In this document: positions 25,587 to 33,930 of the stretch, piece by piece
Layout of the letters: every line of letters starts with the position of its first letter
Numbering within the stretch: the first letter of the stretch is position 1
DNA from: Phycisphaerae bacterium
Lineage (GTDB): Bacteria; Planctomycetota; Phycisphaerae; Phycisphaerales; SM1A02
Length of the DNA: 64,000 bases
Assembly (NCBI GenBank): GCA_016873275.1
Contig: VGXO01000009.1
Span: 1 to 64,000 of the forward strand
Direction: 5' to 3'
The notes under the pieces: model-generated
Told to the model about the DNA's origin: nothing
Seen by the model: the letters and a program-made list of their open reading frames with translations, nothing else
Database searches by the model: none
Translations under genes and position numbers: made by a program

Positions 25587-26429
25587 TTGTGGATCGCGGC
25601 GTCGCTCGTGGGCGTCTGCGCGATCCTGCCGCCGCGGTGGCTCGGATGGACCGGCGAGGTCGGGGCGATCCTGTGGATCCCGCTTCATCCGCTGGCGCAC
25701 GCCGGGACCGCCGCGCGGGAGTGGCTGCGACCCGCGGCGCGGGAGATGCCCCCGGCCGACGTGCTGACGCTCCTCGAGGAAAGGCAGGAGCTCCTCGGGC
25801 TCGTCGCGCGGCTGCGGATCGAGCTCGAGCGGGCGCAGGAGGAGATCGCGGCGCTGCAGGCGGAGCCCGCGCCGCGGGCGGGTGATCCGCGGCCGATCGC
25901 CGCGACGGTGCTCGGCGTGGGCTCCGATGGTGGCGTGATCCGCCTCAACCGCGGCACGCGGCACGGCGTCTCGGCGGGGGATCCGGTCGTCGAGGGCGGC
26001 GACCGCCTCGTCGGCGTCGTCGCGGCGCCGGTGGGGGCGTCCTGGTGCGAGGTGTTCCCGGCGTCGACGCGAGGCGGCGGGTCGATCCGGGCGAGGATCG
26101 TCGACCGCGACGGCGCGCTTCGGTCGCTCGTCCTGCTCGAGCCGCGGGGAGGATCGTGGCAGGGAGAGATCGACGAGTCGGTCGACCTCACCGAGGTCGC
26201 GGTCCGCCTCGACGATCCGACCTGGACCTCGACCGCGCAGGGACTCCTGATCGGCGAGGTCGCGTCGAGCCGGGCGGCGCCCGCGCGACCGCTGCGGGTC
26301 GAGATCGTCGTGCGACCCGCCGCGATCGCCGGCAGCGCCGACACCCTCGTCATCCGCCGCCTCGATCCGACATCGCCGGCGGAGGCGGATCGCTCGGAGT
26401 TGGATCGCTCGGAGCGGAACGCGCCATGA
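25587..26429 (+). CDS. mreC: MreC-like rod-shape-determining protein
   Basis: 280 residues from TTG 25587. A membrane helix (about 2-20) is followed by a coiled coil (LLEERQELLGLVARLRIELE) and the beta-rich MreC domain (ATVLGVGSDGGVIRLNRGTR, HGVSAGDPVV, LVGVVAAPVGASWCEVFP). MreC scaffolds the elongation machinery in the periplasm. No ATG/GTG start is available; a GGAGGA Shine-Dalgarno (25547-25552) sits seven bases before an in-frame ATC at 25560, which would give MAAAERLRAL before the helix, so the start is uncertain. The stop overlaps the mreD-like ATG. No mreB is in the window. Identity is by fold pattern and neighbour, so moderately confident. Confidence 0.75.
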   Translation: MWIAASLVGVCAILPPRWLGWTGEVGAILWIPLHPLAHAGTAAREWLRPAAREMPPADVLTLLEERQELLGLVARLRIELERAQEEIAALQAEPAPRAGDPRPIAATVLGVGSDGGVIRLNRGTRHGVSAGDPVVEGGDRLVGVVAAPVGASWCEVFPASTRGGGSIRARIVDRDGALRSLVLLEPRGGSWQGEIDESVDLTEVAVRLDDPTWTSTAQGLLIGEVASSRAAPARPLRVEIVVRPAAIAGSADTLVIRRLDPTSPAEADRSELDRSERNAP

Positions 26430-27001
26430 ACTGGCTCCTCTTCGGGCTCGCCGGGGTGCTCACGACGGTCCTCGACCAGTCGTTCATGCCGGTCCTTCGG
26501 ATCGGCGAGCACTGGCCGCTCCTGACCCCCGGGGTCGTCGTGTTCGCGGCGCTCTGGGCGTCGCGATCCTCCGCCTTGTGGGGCGCCTTCCTCCTCGGGC
26601 TCCTGCAGGATCTGTCGCGACCGGAGGTCGTCGAGGGCGCGAGGACGATCCGCGTGCTTGGTCCCGACGCCTTGGGCTGGCTCTTCGGGGCGGTGGGGGT
26701 CCTCGCGGTGCGGAGGGTCCTTCTTCGGCGGCATCCGCTCGCGGTCGGCGCCGCGACGTTCTGGTTCCTCCTGCTCGCCTCGGTCGTGTGGGGCGGGATC
26801 TGGACGATCCGCGGTCTGCTGCCCGGCACGGTGCTTCCGTGGACGCCGGGCGAGGCGGGCGAGGCGCTCGCCTCGCGGGCGATCACCGCCGCCTGTGCCG
26901 CGGCGGTCGCGGTCCCGCTCGCGTGGATGCTGTCGCTCCTGCGACCGTGGTGGGGGTTCCCCGGCGGCGCCTGGACCGCCGGTCGCCGCGCGTCTCCGTG
27001 A
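26426..27001 (+). CDS. mreD: MreD-like membrane protein
   Basis: 191 residues, almost entirely hydrophobic with about five membrane segments (WLLFGLAGVLTTVLDQSF, LLTPGVVVFAALWA, GAFLLGLLQDLSRP, FWFLLLASVVWGGIWTI, ITAACAAAVAVPLAWMLSLL). The GLLQDL motif after the third helix is a weak match to MreD. The ATG overlaps the mreC-like stop by four bases (ATGA). MreD partners MreC in rod-shape complexes; the call relies on position, size and topology more than on sequence. Confidence 0.7.
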   Translation: MNWLLFGLAGVLTTVLDQSFMPVLRIGEHWPLLTPGVVVFAALWASRSSALWGAFLLGLLQDLSRPEVVEGARTIRVLGPDALGWLFGAVGVLAVRRVLLRRHPLAVGAATFWFLLLASVVWGGIWTIRGLLPGTVLPWTPGEAGEALASRAITAACAAAVAVPLAWMLSLLRPWWGFPGGAWTAGRRASP

Positions 27002-27027
27002 GCGATGCCCCGGGGTACAGTCCGGCG

Positions 27028-28233
27028 ATGACCGCGTGGCTCCTCCTCGACGACGGCGGTGGGTCGTTTGGTCCGCTCACCGACCTCCGCTCCTTCGCGG
27101 AGGTCAGGACCGGCGCGATGACGGCGATCGAGCGGTTCGGTGCCCGGCTCGGTCCCTCGCTCGGCACGCTCGTCGGCGGGGACCTCGCGGCGCTTGCCGC
27201 CGAGCGTGGCATCGCGGCGCCGTCGCCGGCGTCGGCGGCGCAGGCGCAGACCTGCGAGGTCTGGAACGCCCGGCTCCGCGGCGGGCTTCCCAAGGACCGC
27301 CCCGCCCGCGGCGAGGCGTGGACCACCGCCGAGGGCGAGCTCCTCGCGGCGTCGCTCGAGGGCGCCGACGCGAGGGTGCTCCTCGAGCGAAGGCAGCTCC
27401 CCGACCGGGTCCGCCGGATCGTGCGGGGCGACCTCCACCTCCACGCGCGACCCTGGCACGTCCTCGACGACCTCGACGCGCGGCTGCGGGAGGATCTTTC
27501 GCTCCGCGAGGGTCGCGATGGGCTCGCCCGGGTGGTGCCCGCGGGGGTCGAGCGGGTCGGCGATGGCGCGGTCCTCCTCCATCCCACCGCGTCGATCGGG
27601 CGAGGCGTGGTCCTCGATGCCTCCGGGGGACCGATCGTGATCGAGGCGAAGGCGCGGATCGGGCACCTCGCGATCCTCGTCGGTCCGCTCTGGATCGGTC
27701 CGCAGGCGGTGGTCATCGATCGAGCCCACCTCAAGGCGGGCACCTCGATCGGTCCGGTCTCGAAGGTCGGCGGCGAGATCGGCGCGACGATCTTCCAGGG
27801 CTTCGCGAACAAGACCCACGACGGGCACCTCGGCGACTCGTGGGTCGGCGAGTGGGCGAACTTCGGCGCCGGCACCACCAACTCGAACCTGCTCAACACC
27901 TACGGCGAGGTCCTCATGCGCTCGATGCCCGAGGGACCGGTCGAGCGGACCGGTCGGAGCGCGATGGGCGTCCTCGTCGGCGACCACGTCAAGCTCGCGA
28001 TCCTCACCCGCATCATGACCGGCGCGTCCTTCGGGACCGGCAGCATGATCGCCGCCGCGGAGCCGCCGCGATGCGTGGGTCGCTTCCGCTGGCTCACCGA
28101 GCGCGGCGACGCCGACTACCGCCTCGACCGGTTCCTCGAGGTCGCCCGCACGGTGATGGCGCGCCGCTCGGTCGAGCCGGGGAGCGCCTTGCTCGCGAGG
28201 CTCGCCGCGCTCCACGCCCGCGGGAGCGGCTGA
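27028..28233 (+). CDS. GlmU-like sugar-phosphate nucleotidyltransferase/acyltransferase
   Basis: 401 residues. The C-terminal half is a left-handed beta-helix: LLHPTASIGRGVVLDASGG, VIEAKARIGHLAILVGPLWIG and AHLKAGTSIGPVSKVGGEIG, then GDSWVGEWANFGAGTTNSNL, a stretch like the N-acetyltransferase active site of GlmU-type proteins (NTYGEV). The N-terminal half lacks the classical G-x-G-T-R-M pyrophosphorylase loop; it resembles a divergent family annotated as putative sugar nucleotidyltransferase. It may therefore act mainly as an acyltransferase or sugar-phosphate modifier in envelope synthesis. ATG 27028 was chosen; a GTG at 27001 would add nine residues. A TACAGT hexamer lies just upstream. 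polA starts three bases after the stop. Confidence 0.75.
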   Translation: MTAWLLLDDGGGSFGPLTDLRSFAEVRTGAMTAIERFGARLGPSLGTLVGGDLAALAAERGIAAPSPASAAQAQTCEVWNARLRGGLPKDRPARGEAWTTAEGELLAASLEGADARVLLERRQLPDRVRRIVRGDLHLHARPWHVLDDLDARLREDLSLREGRDGLARVVPAGVERVGDGAVLLHPTASIGRGVVLDASGGPIVIEAKARIGHLAILVGPLWIGPQAVVIDRAHLKAGTSIGPVSKVGGEIGATIFQGFANKTHDGHLGDSWVGEWANFGAGTTNSNLLNTYGEVLMRSMPEGPVERTGRSAMGVLVGDHVKLAILTRIMTGASFGTGSMIAAAEPPRCVGRFRWLTERGDADYRLDRFLEVARTVMARRSVEPGSALLARLAALHARGSG

Positions 28234-28236
28234 GCG

Positions 28237-31086
28237 ATGGGGCGCTCGCTCTACCTCGTCGATGGGCATGCCCAGTTCCATCGCGCCTACCACGCGATCC
28301 GCGGACCGATGCACAGCCCGATCACGGGGGAGCCGACGAACCTCGTGTTCGGCTTCACGAGCATGCTGCTCAAGGTCCTCCGCGACCAGCGCCCCGACTA
28401 CCTCGTGGTGGTGATCGACGCGAGCGGCGACCGCGGCACCTTCCGCTCGCAGCTCTACCCCGCGTACAAGGCGCACCGCCCGCCTCCGCCCGAGGACTTC
28501 CCGCCGCAGGTCGAGCGATGCCGGGAGCTGCTCGGGGCGCTCGCCATCCCGGTCGTCGCGGTCGAGGGCGTCGAGGCGGACGACGCGATCGCGAGCCTCG
28601 TCGGGCGGCTCCGGCGCGAGGCGCCGGACCTCGACATCCGGATCGTGAGCCGCGACAAGGACCTCACCCAGCTCCTCGACGAGCGGACGACCCTCTTCGA
28701 TCCGCAGAGCGACGGACCGGTCACGATCGAGAAGCTCTTCGGGCGCGCCGACCTCGCCCCGAGCCAGGTGCCGGATGCGCTCGCGCTCATGGGCGACGCG
28801 GTCGACAACGTGCCGGGAGTGAAGGGCGTCGGACCCAAGACCGCCGCGGAGCTGATCGTCCGCTTCGGGAGCCTCGCGGGAGTGCTCGCCCACCTCGACG
28901 AGATCTCCGGTCGCCGCGGCGAGGCGATCCGCGAGGCGGCCGCGTCGCTGCCGCTCTCGCGGCGGCTCGTCGAGCTTCGGCGTGACCTCGCGATCGACCT
29001 CTCCCTCGAGTCCGCCCGCGCCGACCCCCGGCAGGCGGATCGCGCGAAGGTCGCGGAGATCATGCGGCTCCTCGGCTTCGGGCGATTGCGCGACGAGATG
29101 AACGCGCTCGTGGGCGGCGCGCCGCCCGCGCCGACCGCGAAGGTCGACGCCAGCGAGCCGCCTCCGGCGCGACGGGCGAAGGTCGAGCCGGGGGGACTCT
29201 TCGACGAGGTCGCGCCGCCGACCGCCGCGCCGATCGCGGACGTGCCGACGAGCGTGGTGCGGGAGGCGGACGAGCTCGCGCGGCTGGTGGAGGAGGTCCG
29301 CCGCGCGATCGCGGCGGGAACGCCGATCTCGATCGACCTCGAGACGACGAGCGTGGTGGCGCGGAGCACCTCGCTCTGCGGGATCAGCCTCTCGCTCGAT
29401 GGTCGCGAGGGGTTCTACGTCCCGGTCCGCTCGCCCGAGGCGTCGAGCCATCTCGACGAGCCGGCGGTGCTCGCGGCGCTCCGACCGGTCCTCGAGGATC
29501 CGGCGGCGGTGCTCCTCGGGCACAACCTCAAGTTCGACCTGGTCGTCCTGCGCTCCCACGGCGTCGAGCCGCGCGGCACGCTCGCGGACACCATGATCGA
29601 GTGCGACCTCGCCGGACCCGGAGAGGCGGGCAAGCGGCTCAAGGACGTCGCGGAGCGGTGGCTCGGCGTGCGGGGCGTGCGCCTCGAGGACCTGATCGGT
29701 CATGGTCCCTCGCAGCGGTCCTTCGCGGAGGTTCCGCTCGCGATCGCGGCGCCCTACGCGGCGCAGGATGCGGTGCTCGCGCGGCGCCTGCATGACCGGC
29801 TGCTCCCCGAGCTTCGCGCGGCGGGACTCGAGGCGCTCTGCCGCGACGTCGAGTTCCCGCTCGTCGGCGTCCTCGCCGAGATGGAGCATCGGGGGATCCT
29901 CGTCGATCCCGAGGAGCTCGATCGGCAGCGCGTGGCGATGGAGGCGGATCTCGACCGCCTGCGGCGGGCGATCAACGACGCCTCGCCGACGCCCTTCAGC
30001 CCGGATTCGCCGAAGCAGCTCGCGGCGGTCTTCTTCTCGCGCCGCGACGCGGAGCCGCCGGGGCTCGGGCTTCGACCGATCCGCCGCGGCAGGACCGGTC
30101 CCTCGACCGACTCGGAGACCCTCGAGCGGCTCGCGGCGGATCCCGAGGTCGACTCGCCGCTGCCGGGACTGATCCTCGAGTACCGCGGGCTCGCGAAGCT
30201 CGTCTCGACCTATCTCGTCGCCCTCAAGCAGGCGATCAATCCCGCGACCGGTCGGATCCACGCCTCCTTCCATCAGGCGGCGACCGCGACGGGGCGCCTC
30301 AGCTCCTCCGAGCCGAACCTGCAGAACATCCCGATCCGCACCGCGCGAGGTCGCGAGATCCGCAAGGCGTTCCGCGCGGAGCGGGGATTCCTGCTCCTTG
30401 CCGCGGACTACTCGCAGATCGAGCTTCGGATGCTCGCGCACCTGAGCGAGGATCCCGGGCTCCTCGAGGCGTTCCGCGCGGACCGCGACATCCACGTGGC
30501 GGTCGCGGCGGAGGTCTTCGGCGTCGCGCCGGAGGCGGTCACCTCCGACATGCGGAGCGTCGCCAAGATGGTGAACTTCGGCATCGTCTACGGGATCACC
30601 GCGCCCGGGCTTGCCCGGCGGCTTGGCGGCGGAACCTCCCGCGAGCGGGCGGCGCAGATCATCGCGACCTACAAGGCTCGCTTCGCCGGCATCGAGGCGT
30701 TCCTCGACCGGTGCGTTCGGACCGCCCGCGAGGAGGGTCACGTCGCGACGATCCTCGGTCGCCGCCGAGCCATGCCGCAGATCGCCTCGCGGAATCCGGC
30801 GGAGCGTGCGTTCGGCGAGCGTGCGGCGATCAACACCGTCGTGCAGGGCTCCTCCGCCGACCTGATCAAGGTCGCGATGGTCCGCCTCGATCGGCGGCTC
30901 CGCGAGGCGTGCCCGTCTGCGCGGATCCTCCTCCAGATTCACGACGAGCTGGTGCTCGAGGTCCCGCGCGAGGAGGTCGAGCGGGCAAGGTCGATCCTCG
31001 TCGACTCGATGGAGCACGCGATGGACCTTCGGGTCCCGCTCCGCGTCGAGACCGCGGCGAGCGAGGACTGGTTCGGCGCGAGCTGA
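28237..31086 (+). CDS. polA: DNA polymerase I (5' nuclease, 3'-5' exonuclease, polymerase)
   Basis: 949 residues with all three activities. The 5' nuclease domain (1-~290) has YLVDGHAQFHRAYHA, EGVEADDAIASL, SRDKDLTQLL and GVKGVGPKTAAEL. The proofreading domain keeps its acidic residues: SIDLETTS (D-x-E), LGHNLKFDLVVL and YAAQDAV. The polymerase domain has D724 in AADYSQIELRML, the O-helix KMVNFGIVYGIT, and H902-D-E904 in LQIHDELVLEV. It serves lagging-strand maturation and repair synthesis. Exonuclease residues are intact, unlike in many planctomycete relatives of other phyla such as Thermus PolA. It is preceded by the GlmU-like gene (3 bp) and followed by tRNA-Asp. Confidence 0.97.
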   Translation: MGRSLYLVDGHAQFHRAYHAIRGPMHSPITGEPTNLVFGFTSMLLKVLRDQRPDYLVVVIDASGDRGTFRSQLYPAYKAHRPPPPEDFPPQVERCRELLGALAIPVVAVEGVEADDAIASLVGRLRREAPDLDIRIVSRDKDLTQLLDERTTLFDPQSDGPVTIEKLFGRADLAPSQVPDALALMGDAVDNVPGVKGVGPKTAAELIVRFGSLAGVLAHLDEISGRRGEAIREAAASLPLSRRLVELRRDLAIDLSLESARADPRQADRAKVAEIMRLLGFGRLRDEMNALVGGAPPAPTAKVDASEPPPARRAKVEPGGLFDEVAPPTAAPIADVPTSVVREADELARLVEEVRRAIAAGTPISIDLETTSVVARSTSLCGISLSLDGREGFYVPVRSPEASSHLDEPAVLAALRPVLEDPAAVLLGHNLKFDLVVLRSHGVEPRGTLADTMIECDLAGPGEAGKRLKDVAERWLGVRGVRLEDLIGHGPSQRSFAEVPLAIAAPYAAQDAVLARRLHDRLLPELRAAGLEALCRDVEFPLVGVLAEMEHRGILVDPEELDRQRVAMEADLDRLRRAINDASPTPFSPDSPKQLAAVFFSRRDAEPPGLGLRPIRRGRTGPSTDSETLERLAADPEVDSPLPGLILEYRGLAKLVSTYLVALKQAINPATGRIHASFHQAATATGRLSSSEPNLQNIPIRTARGREIRKAFRAERGFLLLAADYSQIELRMLAHLSEDPGLLEAFRADRDIHVAVAAEVFGVAPEAVTSDMRSVAKMVNFGIVYGITAPGLARRLGGGTSRERAAQIIATYKARFAGIEAFLDRCVRTAREEGHVATILGRRRAMPQIASRNPAERAFGERAAINTVVQGSSADLIKVAMVRLDRRLREACPSARILLQIHDELVLEVPREEVERARSILVDSMEHAMDLRVPLRVETAASEDWFGAS

Positions 31087-31127
31087 TCGCGCCCGCGTCG
31101 GCGCTCGCCGCCCCCTCGTCGCGATCC

Positions 31128-31155
31128 TTGACCATCGAAGACTCGCTGCTACATT
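31128..31155 (+). promoter_or_regulatory. Sigma-70-type promoter of the tRNA-Asp gene
   Basis: TTGACC (31128-31133) and TACATT (31150-31155) are separated by 16 bp, and the predicted start (about 31162) lies six bases before the mature tRNA 5' end. This is the best consensus promoter I see in the window. Confidence 0.6.
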
Positions 31156-31167
31156 ACCTCCCCCTCA

Positions 31168-31241
31168 GGGGCGGTAGCTCAATTGGTTAGAGTACCGGCC
31201 TGTCACGCCGGTGGTTGCGGGTTCGAGTCCCGTCCGCCTCG
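31168..31241 (+). tRNA. tRNA-Asp (GTC)
   Basis: 74-nt cloverleaf. Acceptor GGGGCGG (31168-31174) pairs with CCGCCTC (31234-31240) with one G-U, discriminator G31241. The D-arm includes GCTCAATTGGTTAGAGT. The anticodon loop CTGTCAC places GTC at 31202-31204, and the T-loop TTCGAGT is standard. CCA is not encoded. A clear promoter lies upstream and two hairpins follow. It would be a Q-modified tRNA if tgt is active. Confidence 0.97.
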
Positions 31242-31321
31242 TTCGAAGGTCCGCCTTCGAAGAACCCCTCTGGAAGAAGCCTTCTGATCGTGCACGGACG
31301 TCCGCCCCTCGGGCGGACGTC
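31242..31321 (+). terminator. Two hairpins downstream of tRNA-Asp
   Basis: TTCGAAGG-tccg-CCTTCGAA (31242-31261) begins right after the tRNA discriminator base. GACGTCCGCCC-ctc-GGGCGGACGTC (31297-31321) is a perfect 11-bp stem. Neither has a following T-run. They lie between tRNA-Asp and the convergent thioredoxin-like gene, so bidirectional termination is plausible for the second. Confidence 0.6.
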
Positions 31322-31391
31322 GTCGCTTCGGCGGGGTGCGGTTGATCACGCTCACGTCTACCCCTGACGCCTCGCGCCGCGCGCGACGCGA

Positions 31392-31961
31392 TCACGCCGG
31401 GGCGCGACCGGGTCGCCACTTCACGTTGCAGCCGAGGCTCGGCTTCTGCGGCTCGAGCGGAGGGCGTCCTGCGGAGAGCGCCGCGATCGCCGCGCGGAGG
31501 TCGGTGCCGGAGGGCGACACGCCGTTGCCAGGTCGGGCGTCGTCGAGTTGCCCGCGATAGACCAGGCGATCGGCGTGGTCGTAGAGGAAGAAGTCCGGCG
31601 TGCAGGCCGCCCGATGGGCGAGCGCCACGGACTGGTCCTCGTCGACGAGGTAGGGGAACCGCCAGCCCCACGCCTTCGCCGCGGAGGTCATGTGGGCGGG
31701 GGCGTCGTCCGGATGGGTCGTGAAGTCGTTGCTCATGATCCCGACCGATCCGACTCCGAGTCGCGCGGCGTCCGCGGCGACGCGACCGATCTCCTCCCCG
31801 ACGAGCTTCACGAAGGGGCAGTGGTTGCAGAGGAACATGACGAGCGTCCCCTTGGGACCGCGGCACTCGCTGAGCCGATGCACCCGACCGCCCGGATCCG
31901 GAAGCGAGAAGTCGGGAGCGGGGATCCCGAGCGGCGGCATCGTGGAGGGGGTTCGAGCCAT
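31392..31961 (-). CDS. Thioredoxin-like redoxin (AhpC/TSA type, CNHC active site)
   Basis: 189 residues with a thioredoxin fold: GIPAPDFSLPDPGGRVHRLSE at the N-terminus, active site C45-N-H-C48 in FLCNHCPFVK, cis-Pro region TPDFFLYD and YRGQLDDARPGN. The NHCPFV motif defines a widespread family of cytoplasmic thioredoxin/peroxiredoxin-like proteins found next to a long list of unrelated genes. Biochemical substrate is unknown; a thiol-disulfide or peroxide-reductase role is family-level inference. No signal peptide. The start ATG is three bases from the GTG of the divergent zinc-ribbon gene. Confidence 0.88.
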   Translation of the reverse strand: MARTPSTMPPLGIPAPDFSLPDPGGRVHRLSECRGPKGTLVMFLCNHCPFVKLVGEEIGRVAADAARLGVGSVGIMSNDFTTHPDDAPAHMTSAAKAWGWRFPYLVDEDQSVALAHRAACTPDFFLYDHADRLVYRGQLDDARPGNGVSPSGTDLRAAIAALSAGRPPLEPQKPSLGCNVKWRPGRAPA

Positions 31962-31963
31962 GG

Positions 31964-32314
31964 GTGAGCTCCGAGGGCGCGCGGCGGGGGCAGGAACTAC
32001 TCTACGACCCGCTACTCCCGACCGCCGGAGCCCCGATCATCGCCCGCCACGCGCCTGACTTCGACGACGAGGACCTCGACGACGAGCTCGATCCCGAGGG
32101 ACCAAGCGAGGACGACCTCGAGCGCTTCTCGGGGGCGACCGTCCGGTGCCCCGGCTGCGGCGGCGAGGTGCACGACGAGTCGGTCTCCTGCCCGCGCTGC
32201 GGGGAGTTCATGGAGGACTCCTCCGGCTCTCCGGCTCGCGGGACGAGTTGGTGGACCATCGCGGTTGGGGGGGCGATCCTCCTCGCCCTCCTCGCGTGGG
32301 CGATCGGTCGTTGA
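31964..32314 (+). CDS. Small zinc-ribbon membrane protein
   Basis: 116 residues from GTG 31964. An acidic segment (DFDDEDLDDELDPEGPSEDD) is followed by a double-CxxC zinc ribbon (CPGCGGEVHDESVSCPRCGE) and a C-terminal membrane helix (WTIAVGGAILLALLAWAIGR). The protein should be tail-anchored with the ribbon in the cytoplasm. The GTG lies two bases from the divergent thioredoxin-like start, so there is no promoter room; an in-frame ATC at 32039, eight bases after GGAG, could be the real start, giving the acidic domain directly. Function unknown. Confidence 0.7.
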   Translation: MSSEGARRGQELLYDPLLPTAGAPIIARHAPDFDDEDLDDELDPEGPSEDDLERFSGATVRCPGCGGEVHDESVSCPRCGEFMEDSSGSPARGTSWWTIAVGGAILLALLAWAIGR

Positions 32315-32333
32315 AGGACCATTCGAAGGTATG

Positions 32334-32400
32334 GTGACGTTCAGTGACGTTTGCCCAAGACCTCGGTGGCGAACCGGAGACGGTGGGGTAAACTCCCCAC
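32334..32400 (+). promoter_or_regulatory. Direct repeat and inverted repeat upstream of the response regulator
   Basis: GTGACGTT occurs at 32334-32341 and again at 32344-32351, a 10-bp period that puts both on one helix face. Further down, GTGGGG-taaact-CCCCAC (32383-32400) is an inverted repeat whose centre TAAACT could be a -10 box. Both sit in the 105-bp gap before GTG 32420 and are plausible operator elements, possibly for autoregulation. This is pattern evidence only. Confidence 0.4.
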
Positions 32401-32419
32401 GCCACTCCCGGAGACCGCA

Positions 32420-33055
32420 GTGCCCACTCCGATCCGCGTCCTCATCGCCGACGACCATCCGCTGATCCGGGACGCGATCGCGGCGCTTCTCAAGGAGACC
32501 GGCGACATGGAGTTGGTCGGCATCGCCGAGCAAGCGGGCCAGGCGGTGGACCTCGTCGCCAAGCTCAAGCCGCGGGTGGTCGTGATGGACATCCTGATGC
32601 CCGGGGTCGATGCCTTCCAGGCGGTCGATGAGATGCGCCGGCTGAGTCCCGGCACCGACGTGGTCTTCCTGAGCGGCGCCGCGTTCGACTCCATGATCGA
32701 GCAGGCGAAGCGGTCCGGCAGCATCGGCTTCGTCAGCAAGGCGGATGGCGGCGGGCCCGTCATCGAGGCGATTCGCGCCGCGGTGAAGGGGGAGCAGTAC
32801 TTCTCCGAGTCGCTCCGCAGCGGGGTGCATGCCGGTCTCGGCGAGCGGCTGCGGTCGCTCTCCGGTCGCGAGCTCGAGGTGCTCCGCTACATCGCCCGAG
32901 GCTTCTCGAAGAAGGAGATCGGGAACTTGATGCACCTCTCGGTGAAGACGGTGGACCGCCACGCCACGAGCCTGATGGCGAAGCTCGACATCCACGACCG
33001 CGTGGAGCTCGCGAGGTTCGCGATCCGCGAGGGCCTCGTCACGGCGTCGAACTGA
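32420..33055 (+). CDS. NarL/FixJ-type response regulator
   Basis: 211 residues. Receiver domain 1-~120 with acidic pair in IADDHPLIRDAI, phosphoacceptor D57 (VVVMDILMPGVD), and K in FVSKAD. The LuxR-type HTH occupies about 147-205: LSGRELEVLRYIARGFSKKE and LSVKTVDRHATSLMAKL. It would bind DNA as a phosphorylated dimer. No sensor kinase is adjacent, so it is an orphan here. GTG 32420 has GGAGA five bases upstream. Target genes are unknown; the direct repeats upstream suggest autoregulation. Confidence 0.92.
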   Translation: MPTPIRVLIADDHPLIRDAIAALLKETGDMELVGIAEQAGQAVDLVAKLKPRVVVMDILMPGVDAFQAVDEMRRLSPGTDVVFLSGAAFDSMIEQAKRSGSIGFVSKADGGGPVIEAIRAAVKGEQYFSESLRSGVHAGLGERLRSLSGRELEVLRYIARGFSKKEIGNLMHLSVKTVDRHATSLMAKLDIHDRVELARFAIREGLVTASN

Positions 33056-33131
33056 TCGAAGGGGCGCCGGGAGGCCGATCGGACGACCTCGCCCGGCGAG
33101 GTCGCGACGGGATCGCGATCGGTGAATCAGA

Positions 33132-33467
33132 TCACGACAGGCCGATCAACTGCTCGAGCTCCCGGAGCCTCGCGGAGCGGTCCGGTCCCGCGTCGGTGAT
33201 CGCCGATCGCACCAGCTCGAGCATGCGGCGCCGCACTTCCTCGGAGAGCATCGCCCGCCGCGGCGGCGGCGCGGTGCGCCGGCGACCCTTGCGGGGACCG
33301 CGACCCCGGGGCGGGATCTCGTGCTTCTTCAGGTACTTCTGGATGGTCACGGAGGTCGCGTGGAGCTCCCGCGCGATCTCCGCGATGGTCATCCCCTCGT
33401 CGACGTACATCCGCGTGAGCAGATCCTTGTCGTCGTAGATCCTCGGCCGACTCACTCGTCGCTCCAT
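33132..33467 (-). CDS. Small helix-turn-helix protein
   Basis: 111 residues. The central HTH reads MTIAEIARELHATSVTIQKY-LKKHEI, the pattern of resolvase/sigma-like or homeodomain-like DNA-binding proteins. A basic linker (GRGPRKGRRRTAPPPRRAM) follows, then a helical acidic tail. The N-terminus SRPRIYDDKDLLTRMYVDEG resembles sequence-specific small HTH proteins found in planctomycetes and related phyla. Likely a DNA-binding regulator, with no visible catalytic domain. It lies between the response regulator and a small repeat patch, convergent with the former. Confidence 0.75.
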   Translation of the reverse strand: MERRVSRPRIYDDKDLLTRMYVDEGMTIAEIARELHATSVTIQKYLKKHEIPPRGRGPRKGRRRTAPPPRRAMLSEEVRRRMLELVRSAITDAGPDRSARLRELEQLIGLS

Positions 33468-33473
33468 TCCTTC

Positions 33474-33546
33474 AGCAATCCTTCAGCGGTCCTTCCGCGG
33501 TCCTTCAGCGGTCCTTCAGCGTTCACTCCGGGGTCCTTCAGCGGTC
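33474..33546. repeat. Short degenerate repeat upstream of the HTH gene
   Basis: Five or six imperfect copies of gcggtccttca/ggtccttcagcggtccttcc lie between 33474 and 33546. They occupy the start of the 309-bp gap between the HTH gene and tRNA-Lys. A second patch, gggttctcttc repeated about three times, lies at 33707-33741, just past the tRNA-Lys 3' end. The remaining bases hold nothing I recognise. Confidence 0.75.
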
Positions 33547-33776
33547 CGTGCCGCAAGGGACATCCGTCCGTAGCGCCACCCACCTTCTCGTGCCTGCTCC
33601 TCGCCACGGAGATCCGGCGGCAGGAGTCGATCGGTTCTCCGAAAGCGCCTTCTGCAGGAACTCCCCGAGGTTCATGACGAACCGCGTCGGGGGCGGTTCG
33701 GGTCCTCCTTGGGTTCTCTTCGGGTTCTCTTCGGGTTCTCCCGGTCAGACGTCGCGCGATCACCCCCGCCGGGGAA

Positions 33777-33849
<73 letters not shown>

Positions 33850-33930
33850 GAAGCGGGGCAATGTATCCGTCCGATTCGGTTCTGCAAGCGTCGCGGCGAC
33901 CCCGCAGGTCGTGACCTCACCGAGTCGTGA

